Assembly: GCA_017415805.1 (NCBI GenBank)
Contig: JAFQEC010000013.1
Span: 1 to 64,000 of the forward strand
Direction: 5' to 3'
From: Clostridia bacterium
Lineage (GTDB): Bacteria; Bacillota; Clostridia; Oscillospirales; CAG-272
DNA: 64,000 nt
Position 1 is the stretch's first letter. Each line of letters begins with the position of its first letter. The translations under genes and the position numbers were made by a program. This document shows positions 36,567-45,900 of this stretch, piece by piece. A model generated the notes under the pieces. It was not told the DNA's origin. It ran no database searches and saw only the letters and a program-made list of their open reading frames with translations.

Positions 36567-37010
36567 TCAAAGCCCACTTTCTTCGAGTGCGCGGCGGATC
36601 TCGTCTACATTGAGCTCGGCCATGCACTTCGCATATTCTTCCTCGGACCAGATCTCACCGAAATCACCGCATCCAACGACCACGGCGTTGCGATTTCCTG
36701 CGCTGTCGGGCTGGATGCCCGCAAAATCAAGAAGGCTTTGTGGGATCAAAACACGCCCGAGCGAGTCAGGCGAGACCTTAACGGAGTCGCGATAGAGATA
36801 GCGAAAGGTCTTTTCGGAAAGCTCGCGTGGAAGCTTTTTGAGTGGCTCCACGTATTCCTCCCACGCGGGGATCGAATAAAAGCGCAAGCATTTGCTGCGA
36901 ATGCTACGAAGGATCATAAACTCGGGGCCGAGGTCGTCGCGCAGCTTGGCGGGAACGGAAACGCGGTTTTTTGCATCGACCGAATGGCGATATTCACCCG
37001 AAAGCATCAT
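36567..37010 (-). CDS. mraZ: MraZ, transcriptional regulator of the dcw cluster
   Basis: AbrB-fold DNA-binding protein that, where studied, regulates its own dcw operon. The 147-residue product has the two repeats with YRHSVDAKNRVSVPAK and the DSLGRVLIPQSL signature, each giving a swapped-hairpin half. Start is ATG after GGAGGGG. It is the first gene behind the promoter at 37089-37118. Tandem 10-bp repeats in its leader are candidate MraZ sites. Confidence 0.95.
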   Translation of the reverse strand: MMLSGEYRHSVDAKNRVSVPAKLRDDLGPEFMILRSIRSKCLRFYSIPAWEEYVEPLKKLPRELSEKTFRYLYRDSVKVSPDSLGRVLIPQSLLDFAGIQPDSAGNRNAVVVGCGDFGEIWSEEEYAKCMAELNVDEIRRALEESGL

Positions 37011-37051
37011 CCGCTTCCCCTCCTTTCTTTACACGAGACGTTTGCCCCATC

Positions 37052-37071
37052 TCTTAACATTTCTTAACATT
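37052..37071 (-). promoter_or_regulatory. Tandem decamers upstream of mraZ, candidate MraZ operator
   Basis: On the plus strand TCTTAACATT occurs twice without gap (37052-37061 and 37062-37071); on the minus strand this is AATGTTAAGA twice, followed by GATGGGGC. Known MraZ sites are short direct repeats spaced about one helical turn, but with TGGGN cores, so the match is only in form. Confidence 0.45.
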
Positions 37072-37088
37072 CTTTTCCACTTGTGTTT

Positions 37089-37118
37089 ATTATAATACAT
37101 TTTTCTTTCCCTTGTCAA
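37089..37118 (-). promoter_or_regulatory. Sigma-A promoter of the dcw cluster
   Basis: Minus strand TTGACA (37113-37118), 18 nt, TATAAT (37089-37094). Both boxes are consensus. No other strong promoter is evident until ftsZ. Confidence 0.88.
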
Positions 37119-37141
37119 TACCTATTTTTGAAAAAAACAAA

Positions 37142-37178
37142 AAAATTCCGACAAAAATCAGCTTTTTGTCGGAATTTT
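37142..37178 (-). terminator. Strong terminator of the LTD operon
   Basis: AAAATTCCGACAAAAA and complement (16-bp stem, 5-nt loop), followed on the minus strand by a long T-rich run (T7GT7). Confidence 0.9.
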
Positions 37179-37193
37179 ACAAGACAGAGAGAA

Positions 37194-37225
37194 AACCCCA
37201 TCCGCGCCATTGCGCGGATGGGGTT
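37194..37225 (-). terminator. First of two tandem terminators of the LTD operon
   Basis: AACCCCATCCGCGC and complement (14-bp GC-rich stem, 4-nt loop) 12 nt after the stop codon; TTTTCT follows on the minus strand. Confidence 0.8.
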
Positions 37226-37237
37226 GAGGTTGGGGGA

Positions 37238-40200
37238 TCAGTTGCGCGTGCCTGCGCAGATCTCCTCAAATTTTTTGTGCTGTGCGGCGGTATAACGGCT
37301 GTAAACACCCGTTGCCACCTCGTAGCAGTATTCCTCGGACCACTCGTCCCTGGTATCAAGCATCACGCTTGCCGAAACCTGCTTTACGCTGCGCGAAACT
37401 GCGTTCTTGCAATAAATGGTAACGGTGCCTTGGAGTGTTTCGACCGTAATGTAGGCATATGCACAGTATACATCGGCATAGTAGCCTGCCTGCATTTTCT
37501 GTTCGCTGCCCTCGAATACGATCTGACTTGAGGTGAAGCGCGGATTGATCTCCTCATCCAACGTATAGATCGCACCCACTCCATCCAGAAGCTCAGGGCG
37601 GATCTGCGCCACCTTGGCGGCATCAGCCGCACGCAGTGTGATCATGTGGAAGGAGATGTTCTCTGCTCCGTACATTTCCACAAGCAGCTCGTATGCTGCA
37701 CGGTCAAGCGTGGCCTCAAAACGGATACCGGTTCCGCTAACGATTGAGGAGCTGACCGAAGCATTCGATACGGTAGGAAGAACGCTTGCATCATACCCGT
37801 CCATCATCGTATGATAGACATACACCGCCGTACCGTCCTCCAGCTCGCCCATTTGATAGAAGGGCTTAGCCAGCATACCCTTTTGCTCATCCAGCAAGTA
37901 GCCCAGCGTGCTCTTGCGCACACCGCTCGAAAGGATATCCATCTCAACCTTAGGTGTTTCGCTGACGGCGTTGCTCGCTGTGCTGCTCATCACGCCGTTC
38001 GCATTCACGGTGTAACCGCCGATCTTGACCGAGCCGACCGATGCACCAACTCCCCAGCTGCCTGTCAGCGTAGCGCCGTAGACAAAGTTCAAGGAAAGTG
38101 CGGTGCCGGGCTGTATGGACTGCAGATTGCTGTAGTAATACAGCTTGTAGTAAACGGTATTGAGATCGTAGGTGCCGCTTGCATACTCGTATTTCCCGTC
38201 CTCGGTAAGCACAAAATAATCCGAAACCGAGAGCTGCACATCTACGTACACCTGCTCATAATCGTTACCGCCAAGATGCTTGTAGTACAGCTGCTGTGCA
38301 TCTGCAACGGCAGCTGCATCACAAGGCGTGTAAACGCCCAGCTCGTCTCTTGTGTAGAAGCCACCTACAGAATCACCAACCGAAATCACAGTGCCGAAAT
38401 CCGCAATCTCAACCAGCGAGCCGTTCCATGCAAAGCTGCTGCTTGCATTAAAGCCGACCGCAGAGGTCGTACGCGTCAGAGGCAACTTGACCCACTGGAC
38501 GCTGTACGCCAGCGACGCCATGGGAACAACGATGTAAGAAACGGGAGATGCACCCGCAGCGGCCGCGCCTACACGCATTTCGATCTTCGGAACGACAGCG
38601 TACACACGGGTGTCCGAAGCAGAAAGATCGGTAGTGCCCTGTCCGTCTGCAACTGCGGTCACAAAGACCTTGACAAGGTATTCACCGTTTTCATTCTTGG
38701 CATTGATCAGATCGTTGCCGCGCTTGGCGTAATACTGACGGAAATCATCCACCAGCACGTAATCGTGCGTGGAATTGTCAAAGCTGTTGGCTGCATCGTT
38801 GTAAAGCCAGATCACGACCGACTCACCGGGAGCAACCGTTCCGTTTTCGGGATTTGCAATGTACTGGAGATGCTCATACCACGCGTGCAATGCACCCACG
38901 GGACAGCCCGCAGTAAGGCCATTCACAGCCGAGAGCGAATGCAAAGCGGAATCGTTGCTGCGTGCGATTGCATAATTGTAGAGATTAATGGGACGATCGG
39001 AGATATTGGTGATCTCCAGCGCCTGATATGCATCACCGCTACCGCCATAGCTGTCGTCGGGATTGCAGATAAACTCTGTGATCGCAAGGCCGCCACCCGC
39101 ACGGTATCCGGTCGTTTGCAGGCTGCGCAGATCCTCAAACGCATCGATTTGAGCAGGAAGCAGCTTACCGACATTGTACTGACCGGTGACATCGGCCGTG
39201 GTCGACTTTTGAGCGTAGCTGGTCAAGACCTGCACATTGGAGCGCATGACCGACATGCCGACCTTATAATTGGTAGAAGCATCCTTTCCGTAGAAATAGT
39301 GGGATGCAACGCCCTCCAAAGCCGAGCCGCCAAGACCGATGTCGTGCGAAAGCACAGGATTGTAGATTGCCACGGTCTCGATGCCGCGGTAATCATGGGT
39401 GTAAACATTGGTCCACGTTTTTGTGAAGGATGCACGACCGATGGCGAAGGTTGCGGTGTCATCTTTTGCCGGCCAGAAGGTTTTGTATGCATTCTGTCTC
39501 TTGAACATACCAACAACCGGAACATCCTCGGGAATGCCGAGCCAATCGCGTGCGGCCGCCGCATACGCGACACTGGTACCCGCGATATTCTTAAACTTAG
39601 GTGATGTCGAGTTGTTGTAGCCCGCAAGCAGTATGACACTTTTACCGGGCTCGACCGTGGCGGTCGGTAGCTGATAAGAGGTCGTCCATTTCCCGTTGCT
39701 TCCGTGGTGCGGATCCGTTGCCTTCAGAATATAATAATTCGAAAGCTCCACCGCAACGCTGCCCATATTGGTGATCTCCAAATACTTGAAGTTATTGACC
39801 ACCTCGCTCACCGCAGTCTGATTTGCGGCGTGATACGAGCCATCCACATAGGGATCCACACAGATCTCGGTGATATAGAGCGAAGGAGCGTCCGTATCGA
39901 CCGATTCAGCGCCAAGACCGTTGGAGTACACCGTGATGTAATCGTATGCGACCGCAACATTGGGCGAGGTCTTGATCGCAAGAGCCGCCCCGTTGTTCTC
40001 CTCCACGAACATTGCCCAATCGGCAAAGGTCGCCGAGTCGGCATCATAGGTGTCAGATACCAGTGTACCGTTCACGTAGATCTTCACGCCGCTGGTCACA
40101 CTGACCTCAACGCGAACATCCATCGAGATCTCCTTCATCACCTGTGTTCCCATAAGAGAGGTCGAGCCTCCCACGTTTGCAACATCAGCGGTCAAACGCT

Positions 40201-42868
40201 CGTAAAGCGTGAGCGCCGAGCTCGAAACATCCTTGCCGTTGAGTGCAGTGGAAGCACCTTCGATCGAGGAGGCCTTGCCGTTGCGCACGACCGCGTTCGA
40301 GCCGTAGCCCGAGATGCGAATGATCGGTGCGCCGTAGGTTTCGTTTGCGGCATCAAAATTGTAAAGGATCGTACTGTAGCCGTTGCGCACGTTGGTGGAG
40401 GCGGCCTGATAGGTCATGCCAAATTCCACGGTATAGCTCCCCGTGCGCAGGGAACGCATAACGTCGTCATCAAAGAGAACCATGTAGTCGTCCGATACGC
40501 CGTTATTGGTAATGTAGAGCTTTCCGTCGCGGATCGAAAGGAACTTCTCGCCTCCCGCCTCGGTTGCCGCTACGTTCTCATTGTGCGCCTCCCAGAGATA
40601 AGGGTTATCATCACGGGAAACGCCCGAAAGGCCAAGCAGCTCGGAAACCGCATCATAGCCCTCAACCGTTCCCAGGCCGTCAAAGCTCTGCGAGTAAACC
40701 ACGTAGCGTGCATCGCCCTTGTTGGTCAGCATGGGGGTCTGCTGCGAAATGGTCAGCTCGCCGGGGGATGCCTTCCATTCGTCGGTAACACAGGGGGCGT
40801 AGATCGACATGTTCGTATTCGAATTACCCTGGATCAGCGTCATATCCATAAAGGATGCAACGCGGTTGGGTGCGCCCTCCACCTTGTTCCAGGTATACTG
40901 ATAGCTGACAAGCTCCCCCATGCCAAGATTTCGACCCGAAACCAGCACGGGATTGCACAGTGCAATGCACTCTGCCATTTCCACAGAAATACCGCTGTAT
41001 GCCGACATCGTCGTGCCCGAGGGGAAGGTGACGGGCTTCATCACGATCTCAGAGCAATAGACATCACCGCACCACTCCAGATTGGTGTTTTTGATAAAGC
41101 CGTAGAAATAGAATTTCTCATGCGAAAGATCCTGGCGGTTCAAGCGCCCCGAAGCGGCCGAATTATCGGCATCCATCGCAAAGACCTTCAGACCCGACTC
41201 AAGACCGTAGACATCGTAGAAATCGTCAAAGGTGGCATTGGCAACGTAGCTTGCATTGGTATATGCCCAAACGAGTGCGATCTCACCCGGCTGTAGCCAG
41301 CCCGCTTCATAGCCCACGTTGGTGGGTGCCTGATCGTAATAGATCGAGGCTCCGTTTGCAGCCAGAATGTTGCCGTAATCACCGGGGATGATGGTGTTGA
41401 TCTTGTTGAAGTACTCGTTTTGATAGTACATATAGGTGTCGCTGCGCGCACCGAAGCTGTAATCAAAGATGTTGATCGCATGGCCCGAGGTGTTCACCAC
41501 CTCCACGTAGTCATACGCATCCGCCCCCGCACTGTCAGGCATGATCTCGGTGATGGCAAGATCGGGGATCTTAGTCGCACCCGTCAGATCGGGCATGCAG
41601 GACTTCTGAATGGGGCGAAGAATACCGGGGCTTAAATTCTTATCGGTAATGGTATAAGCATTGCCCTCTTTTGCGCTGTGCTTGCCGTGAAGATTGTACA
41701 GGAAGTTGGTAGAAGAGCTATCCGAATTTTGCGAATAAGGATAGCCGTTGCTCGTCGTAATACCCGTTGCGCTGGTGGATCCCACAAACGTATCGTGACG
41801 CACCCAGGAAACCCAGCTCTCCTCACGCGCGGTATCGCGAAAATCGGTCAGCGTGGTCCGTGCAAGACCGTACAGGGTGTTGCTTGCGTCGCTGAGCTCC
41901 CATTCCCATCCGCCGTTCGACTTATAGTAAGCGCTTGAGGTGGGAGTGCCGATGGCAAGCACCAGAGTGTCCGAAAGATCGCACGCACGGGGCGAATTGG
42001 ACATCATCCACTCGTACAGCGCCTTGAAGTGGTCCGTGGTTAGTCCGAATTCATAGTCACGGGTTGAATAGAACCAGATCACCGCAGCCTTACCGGGAGC
42101 AAGCAACGCGCCCTGCTCCAGCGTCGGATTGGAGATCAGATATTCATTCTCAACCGCACGGTAATAGAGCGTATCTGCAACAGCGGTTTCGCCCGCACCG
42201 CAGATCTTGTATTCGGTCTCGCTGGTGCGCGTGTAAAGGCCTGTAACGCTCTCGCCCGTGGGGACATCCACGACCAAAAAGCCCTTTTCCAGTCTCGTGC
42301 AATCCAAATTACCCGCAGCATTGGCCAGCTTGTTTACATTAACGATATCTCCGTCGACATTACCCTTCGTATCGCGAAGCAGATAATAATCATAGAGATC
42401 CACGGTCTCTTTACCGGAATTGTAAATCTCCATATATCGGAAGGTATTCAAACCGGAGCCGTCGTTTTGGACCTTACTATTCACCACGGTGAAATAGGTG
42501 GTGCCCGCAACAGCCTTTTCGTCACTTGCACACTGCACAAAGGTCACGTCGCCCGTTCCGAATTCGCCGGAGATCTTGTAGTAGCTCGACACAGACGCAT
42601 TCGCACTGACAATAACGGGCTGCATATACTTCTCGTCACGCGCAGTGGAATGAAACGCGGGGATCTTCGCATACCAATTGTCTCTTGCATGAAGCTGGTT
42701 GTTGTAGTTGGGAGAGTTTGCGATCAGCTCTGTGATAACCAGCTCAGGAAACGCGACTGCCCCCCCGTTGCCACCCTCCCCGTCGGCCGCGCCGACGGAG
42801 AAGGCAAGAAGCGGAATGATGCCGGCGACCAGTGCGACCGCAAGCAAAAATGAAAGGAATTTCTTCAT
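37238..42868 (-). CDS. Giant secreted protein with four lamin-tail (LTD) domains
   Basis: A 1876-residue exported protein of unknown function. It has a Sec signal peptide (about 1-27, ending SVGAA), then lamin-tail-like modules, each opening with an ITE strand: LVITELIANS near 39, LAITEIMPDSAGADAYDYVE near 436, LYITEICVDPYVDG near 996 and LAITEFICNPDD near 1261. Between them (about 719-985) lies a module starting YSQSFDGLG that looks like a concanavalin-type jelly roll. A C-terminal module (about 1700-1876) has a GIRFEATLDRAAYELL segment. No LPxTG, SLH or lipobox is seen. It lies 37 nt after a paralogue, with RBS AAAAAGGAG. LTDs in bacteria occur on surface and nuclease-type proteins, but no catalytic site is visible. 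Confidence 0.82.
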   Translation of the reverse strand: MKKFLSFLLAVALVAGIIPLLAFSVGAADGEGGNGGAVAFPELVITELIANSPNYNNQLHARDNWYAKIPAFHSTARDEKYMQPVIVSANASVSSYYKISGEFGTGDVTFVQCASDEKAVAGTTYFTVVNSKVQNDGSGLNTFRYMEIYNSGKETVDLYDYYLLRDTKGNVDGDIVNVNKLANAAGNLDCTRLEKGFLVVDVPTGESVTGLYTRTSETEYKICGAGETAVADTLYYRAVENEYLISNPTLEQGALLAPGKAAVIWFYSTRDYEFGLTTDHFKALYEWMMSNSPRACDLSDTLVLAIGTPTSSAYYKSNGGWEWELSDASNTLYGLARTTLTDFRDTAREESWVSWVRHDTFVGSTSATGITTSNGYPYSQNSDSSSTNFLYNLHGKHSAKEGNAYTITDKNLSPGILRPIQKSCMPDLTGATKIPDLAITEIMPDSAGADAYDYVEVVNTSGHAINIFDYSFGARSDTYMYYQNEYFNKINTIIPGDYGNILAANGASIYYDQAPTNVGYEAGWLQPGEIALVWAYTNASYVANATFDDFYDVYGLESGLKVFAMDADNSAASGRLNRQDLSHEKFYFYGFIKNTNLEWCGDVYCSEIVMKPVTFPSGTTMSAYSGISVEMAECIALCNPVLVSGRNLGMGELVSYQYTWNKVEGAPNRVASFMDMTLIQGNSNTNMSIYAPCVTDEWKASPGELTISQQTPMLTNKGDARYVVYSQSFDGLGTVEGYDAVSELLGLSGVSRDDNPYLWEAHNENVAATEAGGEKFLSIRDGKLYITNNGVSDDYMVLFDDDVMRSLRTGSYTVEFGMTYQAASTNVRNGYSTILYNFDAANETYGAPIIRISGYGSNAVVRNGKASSIEGASTALNGKDVSSSALTLYERLTADVANVGGSTSLMGTQVMKEISMDVRVEVSVTSGVKIYVNGTLVSDTYDADSATFADWAMFVEENNGAALAIKTSPNVAVAYDYITVYSNGLGAESVDTDAPSLYITEICVDPYVDGSYHAANQTAVSEVVNNFKYLEITNMGSVAVELSNYYILKATDPHHGSNGKWTTSYQLPTATVEPGKSVILLAGYNNSTSPKFKNIAGTSVAYAAAARDWLGIPEDVPVVGMFKRQNAYKTFWPAKDDTATFAIGRASFTKTWTNVYTHDYRGIETVAIYNPVLSHDIGLGGSALEGVASHYFYGKDASTNYKVGMSVMRSNVQVLTSYAQKSTTADVTGQYNVGKLLPAQIDAFEDLRSLQTTGYRAGGGLAITEFICNPDDSYGGSGDAYQALEITNISDRPINLYNYAIARSNDSALHSLSAVNGLTAGCPVGALHAWYEHLQYIANPENGTVAPGESVVIWLYNDAANSFDNSTHDYVLVDDFRQYYAKRGNDLINAKNENGEYLVKVFVTAVADGQGTTDLSASDTRVYAVVPKIEMRVGAAAAGASPVSYIVVPMASLAYSVQWVKLPLTRTTSAVGFNASSSFAWNGSLVEIADFGTVISVGDSVGGFYTRDELGVYTPCDAAAVADAQQLYYKHLGGNDYEQVYVDVQLSVSDYFVLTEDGKYEYASGTYDLNTVYYKLYYYSNLQSIQPGTALSLNFVYGATLTGSWGVGASVGSVKIGGYTVNANGVMSSTASNAVSETPKVEMDILSSGVRKSTLGYLLDEQKGMLAKPFYQMGELEDGTAVYVYHTMMDGYDASVLPTVSNASVSSSIVSGTGIRFEATLDRAAYELLVEMYGAENISFHMITLRAADAAKVAQIRPELLDGVGAIYTLDEEINPRFTSSQIVFEGSEQKMQAGYYADVYCAYAYITVETLQGTVTIYCKNAVSRSVKQVSASVMLDTRDEWSEEYCYEVATGVYSRYTAAQHKKFEEICAGTRN

Positions 42869-42905
42869 ATTCTATACTCCTTTTTATGCAGACTCGAAGC
42901 ACCCA

Positions 42906-45900
42906 TTATACACCCGCAACCTGCTTGAGCCAGTTGCGCTGTGCGGAAGAATAGGGGCAGTAGTAGGATTGGCCATCGACCATGCACCAGTAGGTGTAAA
43001 TGGCATCTTGCTCGATACGCACATCATCCAACGCGCGCTCTGCGACATCCGCAGCCGAGCCGCTCGCCGTCACGGAGGACCAGAGGGTCTGAACCGTTTG
43101 ATCGGGCAATTTGACCTCCAAGTAGCCGATCGCGGTATAGGATGTGTTTTTCTTGGCGTTGGGCACGGTATAGTATCCGCCGAATACTGCATATTTCGCG
43201 TCGCTGTAAAGGTAAGCTGCTTCCAGATCGGAATGTGCAATTGAAGCCCTGATCAGATCCTGTTTTGTAAAGTTGACCCGATTTGCGACCTTTGCGGTCT
43301 CAACAACAAGCATGCCGACCTTAACGTTTTGGGCACCGTAGGTTGCCACCAGTCCGTTGTAAACGTCACGGTAGATCGCGCTGTCAAAGCGCAGCCGGAG
43401 CGCAGAGCCGCTCGCCATAAGTGCCGCGCCCTGCAGAGTCGTGATGCCAGTGCGTGCGGAGTCGTAATAATAATAGGTAACGTTGCCCAGCTCATCGGTG
43501 TCAGCCACGAAGAGCAGATCGCGGATCGCGGTCGCCTCCTTCCCTTCCACCGCACCAAGCCCCACCGAGGTGAAGGCATTGCTGGTACGAAGCGTATGGG
43601 CAAGCTGGGTTTCTCCCGGCACATAGTCACTGACAAGATAAGAGTACTTCAACCCTGTATTGAGAAAATACTCCTGAACCTTCAGCGCATCGGTAATTGC
43701 GCTCATGCGCGCCGCAGGGAAAAGCCCCGCCACGTAACGCACACTCTTGTTAACCGGGAATTGAGAGTAGCTCAATATATTTGCGTAGTGTGCTTCACCC
43801 GAGGTGACGGTCTGCGGTTTCAGATCATAATTCGTAAAGATATATCCGAGGCACGCGATCGAGAAGACCTCGTTTGCCGCGATACGGCCCTTCAGCACGC
43901 GCTCACTTGCGATCGCCACGCCGTAAACGGCGGAGTCATTCGAAATGTCGAACACACGGCTCGCGTTATCGGCATTGAAGGTCGTGCTGACGTTTGCATC
44001 CACTGCCACCACGGGAATGTCGTAAGCCCCCGTCGCATCCTTGCGACCCAGCTCTGCGCACCCGTTGTTGACCCAATACTGACGGAAATAATCGAAGCCG
44101 AAATCGTCGTCTCCGTTATAAGCCGAATAGGTATCGCTCGTGAGCATCCAGACCACGGCGGATTCACCCGGCTCAACAAAGCAATTCTCGGGATTAGAGA
44201 TATGATCGCCCATAAAGTAATAGTAAGCGCCGTTCGCTTCGCCGCGCGTAACGGGATTGCCACCCTTGAGCTCAACCACATGTGTAAAGCCCTCGCCCAC
44301 CGTACACTCAATTCCTGCATCGGTACGCACCAGCGCATAGCGGTAGAGATCCAGTGGCCGATCGGACGTGTTGGTCACCTCAATGGCGGAAAAAGCATTA
44401 TAAGAGGTGCCTGCCAGAGTCGTGGTAACAGGTGTGATCTCGGTGATCATCAGCTCGGGCATTGCACTTGTTACATCAGAATAGAAATTGGAGATCACGA
44501 CCTCCTGATAGCCGGCGAGCTTGCCCATGTGGCGGTATTCCGCACCGGTCTTGTTTACCGCGCTGCGCGTAACATAGAGCGTACCGTAACGGAAATCACG
44601 CGACGCATCGATTCCGTAAACATAATTGGCCGAATAGTTACGCTCGTAAACACCGCCCTTGCCAAAGTTGCTGTTTGAAGGATCGTTTCCCTCGTATTGA
44701 ATGCCTGCATTGAGCGAGGAGGTGTAATCCACACAACAGACAATATCCTCCAGGTCGTGCGTATAGCGATCAGTCCACGTGATCGGTTTCCCGTTTGCAT
44801 CGTTGGTCTTACAGATCGCATACATCTGGCTGGTACTGTTCGGGAGGTAGAAATCAGCGAGTGCCATCACCTTGGTCTCCTCCGTTGCGCCGTACCAGCT
44901 TGCATACTTTCGGAAGCTGTAAGCACCGGGATAGATCTCTATGCTCTGAATGGGATTTCCGTTAGCATCAAAGTTTTGTCCGCCGTTAACACCGTATTGC
45001 CACGTCTCCTCCAAGCTGTGATTCATGAAGAAGATCAGCATCGTGTCACCGGGTGCTAAGTATGTACTTGTCTGATAATCAGACTCAGGGGTGGAGCTGG
45101 TGTCGTAGCGTGTATTCCACGTCTCCAAATAATAAATATGACAGTATCTGCCGTTCGGATCCTCCACATAAGACGTACCCGAAAGGGTATAGCGTGCGCT
45201 CGGGTCGCCATACCATTCATAACTGCCCTCGGGCATGTTTTCTACCGTGTTATCGTACACGTAATAAGCGGTCTTGCCCTTCGTAGGCTTACCAAGCAAC
45301 GAAGCAAACGAAACGGCACGGCTGAATTTTTTCATACGTGAGCCAGTCACCAGATCCCCTGCGCCGCCATCTGTATTCGAATCACCAATAACGATCGAAT
45401 AGTCCATCAGGTTTACGTAACGGTCGGTAGGGTTATGGAGCTCTACGTACTCCGCCCAGTTATTTCCCGAGGCCGCCACGGGCAAAATCTCGGTAATGAG
45501 CAGCTCGGGCAGCTCCTGATCGGCCGTTCCGTCTCCCACACCCGAGGCCACGATCTTGATGTCGTCGATCTCGGCAACGACGTTGGGCTTGGTCATCAAA
45601 GCGATGGCTGCGCCGTCGCTGCGGGTAACAAAATCCTGCCACAGCGCAGTGTTGTGCATCGGGCCGTCGTCAAACTCGGTATTGGTCTGCGAAACCACCA
45701 TGCCGTTGATCAGAACCGTGATGCCCTGCGTGTAGGAATATTGAATGGTGATATCCATTGGGACATCGATCATCACATCGGTGCCCGTGCGAACGTCACC
45801 CTCCGCCTCCTGCGCGCCCTCAACCAAGCGTGCATAGAGCGAGGGGTATGCACCCGAGGTCGTGTATCGGTTGCTCATTACGTTCGCAGCGGTGTTCGCA

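Noticed and set aside
37811..41296. Long plus-strand open frames (597 and 530 codons) opposite the large LTD gene
   Set aside because: Low-complexity antisense translations without ribosome sites; the minus-strand gene has a signal peptide, RBS and domain repeats.
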